Positions 1 to 5,606 of a DNA stretch of 7,523 nt are shown in pieces (the stretch's first letter is position 1; the number at the start of each line of letters is the position of its first letter). Both the position numbers and the translations under genes were made by a program. This DNA comes from an uncultured Clostridia bacterium (GTDB lineage: Bacteria > Bacillota > Clostridia > Christensenellales > Pumilibacteraceae), in contig CAKQJJ010000059.1 of NCBI GenBank assembly GCA_934247335.1, forward strand, positions 1 through 7,523, written 5' to 3'. The notes below the pieces were generated by a model. It worked only from the letters and a program-made list of their open reading frames with translations. It had not been told where the DNA came from and did not search any database.

Positions 1-288
1 GTGCAAAACGGCGGCGGCGAGTACGTCCGTCAGGATAATCCTGTTAAAAGCGAACCCGCAAGATATATCGACCCCGCCAATCCCGACAGAGGCGGCGACG
101 AAAGCTTTGCGTCGTACAATCAAACCGATTCGGCGTACCTTAAAAAGCATATCGAGCAGGAACGCAAGCGCCACGAAGCGGCTGCTCACGCAGAGCAGGA
201 AAAGGTGGACTGGAATCGCGTAAAACAATACAATTCGGCAATTTTGTCGATGGGCGAAATCAAACCCGACGACGATAAAAAACAGTAA
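1..288 (+). CDS. 3' end of an unrecognised charged protein (partial)
   Basis: This is an open frame running from the window edge to a TAA stop at 286-288. The GTG at position 1 is more likely an internal codon than a start, because no upstream sequence or ribosome binding site can be seen, so I treat it as a C-terminal fragment of about 95 residues. It is very hydrophilic, with no membrane segment or cysteine, many Asp/Glu/Lys/Arg/Gln residues, and a probable helical stretch rich in Glu, Lys, Arg and Ala around residues 47-68 (Y46-LKKHIEQERKRHEAAAHAE). It ends in a charged DDDKKQ tail. I do not recognise a family and assign no function. It is followed at once by a strong hairpin terminator, so it is the last gene of its transcript and is not part of the sugar operon. 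Confidence 0.6.
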   Translation: MQNGGGEYVRQDNPVKSEPARYIDPANPDRGGDESFASYNQTDSAYLKKHIEQERKRHEAAAHAEQEKVDWNRVKQYNSAILSMGEIKPDDDKKQ

Positions 289-291
289 AAC

Positions 292-337
292 AAAAATCGC
301 AACCGCGTTACTTTTCTGAACGTGATTGCGATTTTTT
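292..337 (+). terminator. Long hairpin terminator, probably bidirectional
   Basis: The arms AAAAATCGCAA (292-302) and TTGCGATTTTT (326-336) are perfectly complementary. After one C/A mismatch the stem continues with 304-309 pairing with 319-324, closing on a loop of about nine bases. A T run (332-337) follows on the + strand, just 3 nt after the stop of the partial gene. Because the left arm begins with an A run, the minus strand also reads as hairpin plus T tract, so it could back up the dut terminator from the other side. Confidence 0.8.
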
Positions 338-371
338 ATATAAAAGCCGCGCTGAACGTAGCCGCGACTTT
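338..371 (-). terminator. Terminator after dut
   Basis: Read on the minus strand, AAAGTCGCG (371-363) pairs with CGCGGCTTT (351-343), nine pairs including one G-T wobble, around an 11-nt loop, and is followed by TTTATAT. It lies 15 nt beyond the dut stop codon and points the same way as dut. On the + strand the wobble becomes a C/A mismatch and no T run follows, so it is a one-way signal. Confidence 0.65.
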
Positions 372-385
372 ACGTTATGCCGTGA

Positions 386-862
386 TTATTTTCCGTTAGT
401 GCTGCCGAAGCCGCCGTTTCGCTCTTTGGTAGCCTCGTCGTCCACGGTTTTGAAAAACTGCACGATAATGCCCTGAGCAAACGCTTCGCCTTTTTTAACC
501 GACAGCGTTTTGTTTTCCTTCGAGTCGTTGGTAATTTTGATGAAAATATGCCCTTCGTTGTCCGAGCCGGAATAGTCCGCGTCCACGACGCCCAGAGTAT
601 TGTCCAGTTGCAGACGGTACTTAAAGCCTAGTCCGCTTCGGGGCGCGATTAAAAGAACTTTGTCGTCGTCTAAAAGCACGCGTATGCCCGTGGGGACTTT
701 AATGCTTTCGCCGGAGGCAAGCGTAAAGTCGAACGGTGCGAAAAAGTCGTATCCCGCGCTGTTTCTGGTGGCGCGTACCGGCAGTTTGACGTCGTCGTAG
801 GCGCACTTGTCGCTTATATCGGCGGCAAATTGACGAGCGGATATTTTTTCAAATTTATTCAT
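386..862 (-). CDS. dut: dUTP diphosphatase (dUTPase), trimeric family
   Basis: The enzyme hydrolyses dUTP to dUMP and pyrophosphate, keeping uracil out of DNA and supplying dUMP for thymidylate synthesis in the cytoplasm. The 158-residue length is close to that of E. coli Dut, and all five motifs of the trimeric family are in order: AGYDFFAP (36-43), APRSGLG (73-79), GVVDADYSG (91-99) with the catalytic Asp94 and the base-stacking Tyr97, GEAFAQG (125-131), and the C-terminal GGFGST arm (150-155). The ATG at 862-860 is preceded by an AGAGG ribosome binding site with 9-nt spacing. That site sits in the last codons of the upstream AraC gene, whose stop is only 6 nt before this start, so the two genes are very likely co-transcribed. 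A terminator follows. No promoter of its own is evident. The gene is housekeeping in function; its pairing with a sugar-type regulator is unusual. Confidence 0.96.
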   Translation of the reverse strand: MNKFEKISARQFAADISDKCAYDDVKLPVRATRNSAGYDFFAPFDFTLASGESIKVPTGIRVLLDDDKVLLIAPRSGLGFKYRLQLDNTLGVVDADYSGSDNEGHIFIKITNDSKENKTLSVKKGEAFAQGIIVQFFKTVDDEATKERNGGFGSTNGK

Positions 863-868
863 AAATAT

Positions 869-1678
869 TTACCTCTTTTTGGCTGATTTTTCTTTTGTCG
901 GCGGATAGCCGAAGTATGCTTTGTGGGCGCGGTAGAACGTGGTGTAGTCGTTGTAGCCGGCTTTTTCGGAAGCGGCGGCGAGAGTGTAGCCTTGCGCTAC
1001 GTATTGCCGGACCGCAAAAAGGCGTTTTATCCGCACGTATTGCATTACCGGGATATCCAGATTTTTGCGGAACGCGTGTTGCAGCGACGAGCGCGACGAA
1101 TATAAGCCCTTTGCAATGTCGTCGGTGGACTGAATATCGCTTAAATTGTCGGCAATGTACCGTATCGCGCGCGAGCAAAGAGATTCGTCGGGCAAGTCGG
1201 TTTCGATTTTCGGAGCGGACAGCAGCAAAAGAAAAATTTCGGTCAGCGCCGCGTCCGCGTAAATAGCCGATCGCTGCTCGTTCATGTCGCGGCAAAGAGA
1301 GAGAAATTCCTGCGCTTTTTTCGTGCTTTCGGGGTAACTTTCCGACGGGAAATAGTTGCCGATAGCCGCTACGTCGCCTAAAAATCCGGGATACGGAAAC
1401 AATTCTTCCGAAAAACTGAAAACCGCGCGGTCGTACGTTTTCATGTCGCACGGCTTTAAGAAATGGTACTTGCCCGGCGGAATGAGAATGGAATCGCCCG
1501 ATTTAACGCGGTACGTCTTGTCTTCAACCACGTAATCGCAGTTTGCCTGAACGAAGAAAATATACTCGTAGTGGTCGTGACAATGCTTTTCAAAACGTTC
1601 TCGCGGAGGGTCGGACATTTTGCATCTTTCCATGGACAGAAAGCGGCTTTGTATTGATTTGACTGTTTTGCTTGTCAT
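869..1678 (-). CDS. AraC-family transcriptional regulator with N-terminal cupin
   Basis: This is a predicted ligand-responsive DNA-binding regulator. Counting from the ATG at 1678-1676 it has 269 residues, usual for the cupin-AraC type. The N-terminal half shows the cupin metal/ligand signature H-C-H-D-H-Y-E (from residue 32) and a second box, SGDSILIPPGKYHFL, ending near residue 74. The last 100 residues are an AraC double helix-turn-helix: STDDIAKGLYSSRSSLQHAF forms the first, and GYTLAAASEKAGYNDYTTFY followed by F-G-Y-P-P-T the second, typical of the family. The start is uncertain. An in-frame ATG at 1696 lies upstream of the promoter's -10 box and cannot be on that transcript. The ATG at 1678 coincides with the expected transcription start, so it would be leaderless. 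An ATG at 1618 has a GGAAAG ribosome binding site 7 nt upstream and still keeps the whole cupin. The gene is divergent from the sugar operon, which it most plausibly controls (inference), and is followed by dut. Confidence 0.9.
   Translation of the reverse strand: MTSKTVKSIQSRFLSMERCKMSDPPRERFEKHCHDHYEYIFFVQANCDYVVEDKTYRVKSGDSILIPPGKYHFLKPCDMKTYDRAVFSFSEELFPYPGFLGDVAAIGNYFPSESYPESTKKAQEFLSLCRDMNEQRSAIYADAALTEIFLLLLSAPKIETDLPDESLCSRAIRYIADNLSDIQSTDDIAKGLYSSRSSLQHAFRKNLDIPVMQYVRIKRLFAVRQYVAQGYTLAAASEKAGYNDYTTFYRAHKAYFGYPPTKEKSAKKR
871..876 (-). promoter_or_regulatory. dut ribosome binding site abutting the AraC stop codon
   Basis: On the minus strand AGAGG (876-872) lies immediately before the TAA stop (871-869) of the AraC-family gene and 9 nt before the dut ATG. 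The arrangement fixes the dut start and suggests that ribosomes ending on the regulator gene can restart on dut. Confidence 0.7.
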
Positions 1679-1684
1679 GGCTTT

Positions 1685-1713
1685 ATTATACCACACAAAT
1701 GCGCAAAATGCAA
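1685..1713 (-). promoter_or_regulatory. Sigma-A promoter of the AraC-dut operon
   Basis: On the minus strand a -35 box TTGCAT (1713-1708) is followed, after exactly 17 nt, by a perfect -10 box TATAAT (1690-1685) preceded by TGG, giving an extended -10. The expected start of transcription is near 1679-1677, on or next to an in-frame ATG. Confidence 0.75.
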
Positions 1714-1742
1714 TGTTTTTTCAAAAAAAGACCAAAACGCTA

Positions 1743-1771
1743 TTGAAAAATTCTCTTCGGCGTTGTATAAT
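1743..1771 (+). promoter_or_regulatory. Sigma-A promoter of the sugar operon
   Basis: TTGAAA (1743-1748), a 17-nt spacer and a perfect TATAAT (1766-1771) form a near-consensus housekeeping promoter. The predicted transcription start is near 1777-1779, giving a leader of about 22 nt before the first ATG. The two divergent promoters are back to back, with about 30 nt between their -35 boxes, so one regulator bound between or over them could act on both. No convincing operator could be defined by eye. Confidence 0.8.
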
Positions 1772-1787
1772 TGAGAAAAAATCGCAC

Positions 1788-1794
1788 AAGGAGG
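1788..1794 (+). promoter_or_regulatory. Ribosome binding site setting the first operon start
   Basis: AAGGAGG is followed by a 6-nt spacer and the ATG at 1801. This decides the start of the first operon gene: an in-frame TTG at 1771 lies inside the -10 box and would be untranscribed. Confidence 0.9.
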
Positions 1795-1800
1795 CAAATT

Positions 1801-2586
1801 ATGCTGATAGGAGCGCAATTATTTACGGCGAGGAAATATCTCGGTGGCAACGAGGGAATTGACGAGGCTTTCCGTAAGGCAAAAGAAGCGGGCTACGACT
1901 GCGTTCAGTATTCGGGCGCGCCCGACGGCGGCAACTTCGACCCCGTATTTTTAAAAAGCGTTATCGATAAATACGACATGCCCGTGGTATTGACGCACGT
2001 GTCGTTTGACAGATTGTTGAACCAAACCGAAAACGAAATAAAAAAGCATATCGCAATCGGCTGCCGCAATATAGGAATAGGCGGCGTTCCCACCGAAAAA
2101 CTGGTGGACGAAGACAAACTTCGCGAACTTGCCGCACAACTGAAACAAATCACCGAAAAAATTACCGCAGCCGGCTGCAAATTCTACTATCACAACCACT
2201 GCATCGAATTTTATCGCTTAAAAAACGGACAAACGACTTTCGATTATCTTCTCGAAAACGTTCCCGGCATGAATATCACGCTCGACACGCACTGGGTTCA
2301 GCGCGGCGGAGCAGATGTGGTTGACACTATAAACCGCCTGCACGGCAAGCTCGAATGCGTGCATCTCAAAGACTACAAAATCAACGAAAAATGGGAAGCG
2401 AAGTTCGCGCCCGTGGGCGAAGGCAATCTCGATTGGGATAAAATCCTGCCCGCGTTCGAGCAAGCGGGAACGAAGTACGCGCTGGTCGAGCAGGACGACG
2501 CCGAGGAATACGGCGATCCGTTCGACTGTCTTATAAAAAGTCGTAAAAATCTCGAAAAACTGGGGTATCCGATATGCCGAAAATAA
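1801..2586 (+). CDS. TIM-barrel sugar (phosphate) isomerase/epimerase-like enzyme A
   Basis: This 261-residue cytoplasmic protein belongs to the xylose isomerase-like TIM-barrel superfamily (AP_endonuc_2 fold). Members isomerise, epimerise, dehydrate or eliminate from keto-sugars using a divalent metal. Putative metal ligands are visible at the ends of the right strands: Glu136 in YHNHCIEF, Asp162 in TLDTHW, His188 in VHLKD and Glu230 in LVEQDD. A further family-typical stretch, PVGEGNLDW, lies at 204-212. There is no signal peptide. It is the first gene of the operon, has a strong ribosome binding site, and overlaps the next gene by 13 nt. Lying next to Gfo/Idh/MocA dehydrogenases, it probably acts on a 3-keto (or other keto) sugar, as an isomerase, dehydratase or beta-eliminating lyase; the sequence alone does not say which. 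It is not recognisably UxaC, IolE or UxuE by eye. The family is secure; the reaction is unknown. Confidence 0.88.
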   Translation: MLIGAQLFTARKYLGGNEGIDEAFRKAKEAGYDCVQYSGAPDGGNFDPVFLKSVIDKYDMPVVLTHVSFDRLLNQTENEIKKHIAIGCRNIGIGGVPTEKLVDEDKLRELAAQLKQITEKITAAGCKFYYHNHCIEFYRLKNGQTTFDYLLENVPGMNITLDTHWVQRGGADVVDTINRLHGKLECVHLKDYKINEKWEAKFAPVGEGNLDWDKILPAFEQAGTKYALVEQDDAEEYGDPFDCLIKSRKNLEKLGYPICRK

Positions 2587-3443
2587 CTCTTTGCGCGTTT
2601 GCCGACGAAAGCGGTGCGAAAATCGAAACGCAGATAGAAAACCTTTTGGCAAACGGCATATACAACGTCGAACTGAGAAGCGCGGACGGAATAAACGTGG
2701 GCGACTTTTCGGAACAAAAAGCGCGCGAAGTATACGATAAATTTTACTGCGCCGGAATAAAAGTGTGGTCGCTTGGCTCGCCGCTCGGCAAAATCGATAT
2801 CTCGCAGCCCAAAGAAAAACATTTCGGACTGCTTGAAAATCTCGTCCACACGGCAAAAATCGTGCATACCGACAAAATACGAATGTTTTCCTATTTCATG
2901 AAACGCGAAAAATACGATTTGTACCGCGACGAAGTTATTTCCCGCCTTAACGAAATGACCGCGTACGCCGCGGACAACGGAATAACGCTGTGCCACGAAA
3001 ACGAATCGGAAATATTCGGCGCAACCGTGGATAACTGCGCGTATATTTCGGACAACGTTCCGGGAATAAAAGTCGTGTACGACCCCGCAAACTTTATTAT
3101 GTGGGACGAAGACATAAACTACGCGCTCGAAAAGCTATTCGACAAAACTTTGTATTTCCACATAAAGGACGTTATCCGCGAAAGCAAAACCATCGTTCCC
3201 GCCGGCTACGGCGACGGACAGATTGACCGCATGATTAAAATGCTTAAAAAAGACGCGACTTTTACCTTGGAGCCGCATCTTCACGTGTTCGACGGATATT
3301 CGGGAATAGACAAAAAGCAGCTTAAAAACAAATTTACGTACGAAAGTCAGCCGCAGGCGTTCAAGGCGGCGGCGGACGCATTCAAGACCATTCTTAAAAA
3401 CAACGGATATAAAGAGGAGGGTAAAGGAATATGGAAAAAGTAA
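2574..3443 (+). CDS. TIM-barrel sugar (phosphate) isomerase/epimerase-like enzyme B
   Basis: This 289-residue protein is a second, clearly different member of the xylose isomerase-like TIM-barrel superfamily. Putative metal ligands are Glu142 or Glu144 in LCHENE, Asp170 in VYDPANF, His196 in FHIKD and Glu233 in TLEPHLHVF, with a PAGYGDGQID loop at 209-218 between the last two. The N-terminal segment, with VELRSADG (32-39) and VWSLGSPLGKIDI (64-76), resembles a widespread but poorly characterised branch often found beside sugar oxidoreductases. The ATG lies 13 nt inside the end of enzyme A's gene, with only a weak GGGG (2562-2565) as ribosome binding site, which implies translational coupling. 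It overlaps the next gene by 13 nt as well. Having two dissimilar barrels side by side suggests two successive steps, for example elimination then hydration, rather than redundancy (inference). The exact substrate and reaction are unknown. Confidence 0.88.
   Translation: MPKITLCAFADESGAKIETQIENLLANGIYNVELRSADGINVGDFSEQKAREVYDKFYCAGIKVWSLGSPLGKIDISQPKEKHFGLLENLVHTAKIVHTDKIRMFSYFMKREKYDLYRDEVISRLNEMTAYAADNGITLCHENESEIFGATVDNCAYISDNVPGIKVVYDPANFIMWDEDINYALEKLFDKTLYFHIKDVIRESKTIVPAGYGDGQIDRMIKMLKKDATFTLEPHLHVFDGYSGIDKKQLKNKFTYESQPQAFKAAADAFKTILKNNGYKEEGKGIWKK
3414..3420 (+). promoter_or_regulatory. Ribosome binding site of the first Gfo/Idh/MocA gene
   Basis: GAGGAGG lies inside the end of the preceding gene, 10 nt before the ATG at 3431. 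It supports this start, although the start overlaps the preceding reading frame by 13 nt. Confidence 0.75.
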
Positions 3444-4603
3444 GATTCGGCGTAGTAGGAGTGGGCAATATGGGCTCGCAGCACGCGCGTTCGCTGCACT
3501 CGGGACTGGTCAAAAACGCAACGCTTGCCGCGATATGCGATATCGACCCAAAAAAGCTCGAAAATTTCAAAAAAGAATTCGGTAACGACGTAAAGTATTT
3601 TTCGGAAGCTCAGGCAATGTTCGAAAGCGGACTTATAGACTGCGTGATAATCGCAACTCCGCACTACTATCATCCGCCGCTGTCGATTGCCGCGCTAAAC
3701 GCCGGGCTCAACGTCGTGTGCGAAAAACCCGAGGGCGTGTACACGAAACAGGTACGCGAGCTGAACGAAGTCGCCGCAAAATCGGACAAAATTTTTGCCG
3801 TGATGTTCAATCAGCGCACCAATCCCGCGCATATCGTGCTTCGCGACATGGTGAAAGAGGGCAAAATCGGCGAACTCAAACGCCTCAACTGGATCATCAC
3901 CAACTGGTACCGCACGCAAAGTTATTACGACAGCGGAGCGTGGCGCGCAACCTGGACGGGCGAGGGCGGCGGCGTGCTGTTCAATCAGTGCCCGCACCAG
4001 CTCGATCTTTTGCAATGGATAGCCGGAATGAAGCCCGAAAGAGTGCGTGCGTTCTGCCGCTTCGGCAAATGGCACGACATCGAAGTGGAAGACGACGTAA
4101 CCGCGTATATGGAATTCCCTAACGGAGCAAGCGGCTGTTTCGTCACCTGCACCGCCGACGCGCCCGGCACCAACCGTCTCGAACTTACCGGAACCAAGGG
4201 AAAACTCGTTTACGAAAACAACGTAATAACTTATTGGAAACTTAAAACCGACGAGCGCGAATTCTGCAAAACCGCACCCGGCGGATTCGATCAACCCGCT
4301 TGCGAAACGCAAACCGTGGAAATCCCTGCTGTCGAAGGAAGCGAACACAACCGCGTTCTCAATAACGTTGCAAACGCAATACTCGGACTGGAACCGCTGT
4401 ATATAGACGGCAAAGAGGGCATAAACGGAGTTGCTCTTGCCGACGCGATGCTGCTTTCGACCTGGCTGGATAAAACGATTGAAATGCCTTTCGACGACGA
4501 ACTCTATCTTGCCGAGCTTGACAAACGCCGCGCGACGTCGAGAAGAAAGGAAAACGTGAACGAAAAAACTTTCTCGCTGGACAATTCTTTTTCAAACAAG
4601 TAA
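3431..4603 (+). CDS. Gfo/Idh/MocA family sugar oxidoreductase 1
   Basis: This 390-residue NAD(P)-dependent dehydrogenase has the two-domain Gfo/Idh/MocA layout. The N-terminal Rossmann domain carries GVGNMG (10-15) after the first strand and an acidic residue ending the second strand (CDID, 36-39). The hinge motif is CEKP (97-100) with the catalytic Lys99. The C-terminal alpha/beta domain has the signature GEGGGVLFNQCPHQLDLLQW (177-196), in which His189 is the expected catalytic base and Asp192 is conserved. The family oxidises or reduces a ring hydroxyl of sugars, inositols or glycosides. Residues beyond about 350 form a polar tail rich in Lys, Arg, Asn and Ser. The gene follows the two TIM barrels and is 4 nt from a paralogous oxidoreductase gene. 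It is likely a glycoside or uronate keto-forming dehydrogenase (inference); the oxidised position and the substrate are unknown. Confidence 0.93.
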   Translation: MEKVRFGVVGVGNMGSQHARSLHSGLVKNATLAAICDIDPKKLENFKKEFGNDVKYFSEAQAMFESGLIDCVIIATPHYYHPPLSIAALNAGLNVVCEKPEGVYTKQVRELNEVAAKSDKIFAVMFNQRTNPAHIVLRDMVKEGKIGELKRLNWIITNWYRTQSYYDSGAWRATWTGEGGGVLFNQCPHQLDLLQWIAGMKPERVRAFCRFGKWHDIEVEDDVTAYMEFPNGASGCFVTCTADAPGTNRLELTGTKGKLVYENNVITYWKLKTDEREFCKTAPGGFDQPACETQTVEIPAVEGSEHNRVLNNVANAILGLEPLYIDGKEGINGVALADAMLLSTWLDKTIEMPFDDELYLAELDKRRATSRRKENVNEKTFSLDNSFSNK

Positions 4604-4607
4604 AGCC

Positions 4608-5606
4608 ATGAAAACGTGTATTATAGGAACGGGCGCGATAAGCGGAACTCACCTGTCCGCCCTTAAAAAAATAAACGCGGAAATAGTCGGACTTTGCGAT
4701 GTCGACGAGCAGAAAGCGCGCAAAAAAGCAGCCGAATTTTCGCTTAGTTGCCCGATTTTTACCGATTATAAAAAAATGCTCGGCGCCGTTTGCCCCGACG
4801 TAGTTCACGTCTGCACGCCGCATTATCTGCACGCCGAAATGGTTTGCTATGCGCTCGGAGAAGGCATAAACGTTCTCTCCGAAAAGCCGGTCTGCATAAA
4901 TTTCAAGCAGCTGTCCGCCTTAAAAAACGCCCGCGAAAAAAATTCGGCGCACTACGGCGTGTGCTTTCAGAATCGCTATCTCGCCGCCAACCGCGAGGCT
5001 AATCGCGAAGTAAAAAGCTCAAAGATATTCGGGGCAAGCGGAGCGGTGGTGTGGAACCGCGGCGCCGATTATTACGCGTCGGGCGAGTGGCGCGGTAAGT
5101 GGGAAACCGAAGGCGGCGGAGTACTTATCAATCAGTCGATTCACACGCTCGACCTTATGGTAAACGCGCTCGGACTGCCCGTTTCCGTAAAAGCCGAAAT
5201 GAGAAACGGACACTTAAAAGGTGTCATAGAAGTGGAAGATTTTGCCTTTATTGCGCTTAAATATCCCGATTTTACCGCGACTTTCACCGCAACCACCGCC
5301 GGCGCCGAATCCTATCCGGTAGTGACTTCTTTTTACACGGATAAAGGAATTATCGAAACGCGCGGCGACGCGTTGATCGTAAACGGAAAGGAAAGCGCGG
5401 CAAGCAAAGAAGCGCGCCTTTCGGGCAAAAACGAGTGGGGTGCGGGTCACGAAATGCTTATCGCTGATTTTTACGACGCCGTGAAAGAAAACCGCCCCGT
5501 TTCGTGCGATTTTCTCGGCTGTCTCGACACGATGAAAACCGTGCTTGCGGCGTATCAATCGGCAAAAACCGACGAAGAAATTTTTACGGAGAATATAAAA
5601 TTATGA
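4608..5606 (+). CDS. Gfo/Idh/MocA family sugar oxidoreductase 2
   Basis: This 332-residue protein is a second NAD(P)-dependent Gfo/Idh/MocA oxidoreductase. The Rossmann loop reads GTGAISGTH (7-15), a common variant in which the third glycine is displaced. The second strand ends in CDVD (30-33), which favours NAD(H). The hinge motif SEKP (91-94) carries catalytic Lys93, and the C-terminal signature EGGGVLINQSIHTLDL (168-183) carries His179 and Asp182. It shares with the preceding oxidoreductase the blocks TPHYxH and YYxSGxWR...EGGGVLxNQxxHxLDL, so the two belong to the same branch. The ATG lies 4 nt after the previous stop and no clear ribosome binding site precedes it, so it probably relies on ribosomes finishing the gene upstream. 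Its stop overlaps uxuA as ATGA. It may perform the reductive partner step to oxidoreductase 1, or act on a different carbon or substrate (inference). Confidence 0.93.
   Translation: MKTCIIGTGAISGTHLSALKKINAEIVGLCDVDEQKARKKAAEFSLSCPIFTDYKKMLGAVCPDVVHVCTPHYLHAEMVCYALGEGINVLSEKPVCINFKQLSALKNAREKNSAHYGVCFQNRYLAANREANREVKSSKIFGASGAVVWNRGADYYASGEWRGKWETEGGGVLINQSIHTLDLMVNALGLPVSVKAEMRNGHLKGVIEVEDFAFIALKYPDFTATFTATTAGAESYPVVTSFYTDKGIIETRGDALIVNGKESAASKEARLSGKNEWGAGHEMLIADFYDAVKENRPVSCDFLGCLDTMKTVLAAYQSAKTDEEIFTENIKL

Noticed and set aside
460..490. dUTPase motif 4 reads GEAFAQ instead of the classical Arg-containing GxRIAQ
   Set aside because: The other four motifs and the catalytic Asp are intact, and I regard this as a normal variant in Gram-positive and phage dUTPases rather than a defect.
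855..1451. Long minus-strand frame inside the AraC gene and several long frames opposite the operon genes
   Set aside because: They overlap genes with clear family motifs, are rich in Arg, His, Phe or Val as expected of shadow frames in this codon use, and show no motif or ribosome binding site of their own.
1732..1745. Partial CcpA cre-like site overlapping the operon -35 box
   Set aside because: Only the AANCGNT core matches; the flanking TG and CA positions do not, so it is no better than expected by chance.
1751..1777. Inverted repeat TTCTC / GAGAA around the operon -10 box
   Set aside because: Only five base pairs with a 17-nt spacing; too weak to call an operator.
4626..4652. Missing third glycine in the cofactor loop of oxidoreductase 2 (GTGAIS)
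   Set aside because: This variant is common in working Gfo/Idh/MocA enzymes, and the catalytic Lys and His are intact.
5504..5602. In-frame N-terminal extension of UxuA
   Set aside because: It lies wholly inside the preceding oxidoreductase gene, is unlike any UxuA N-terminus, and the ATG at 5603 has a GGAG site and the usual ATGA coupling.
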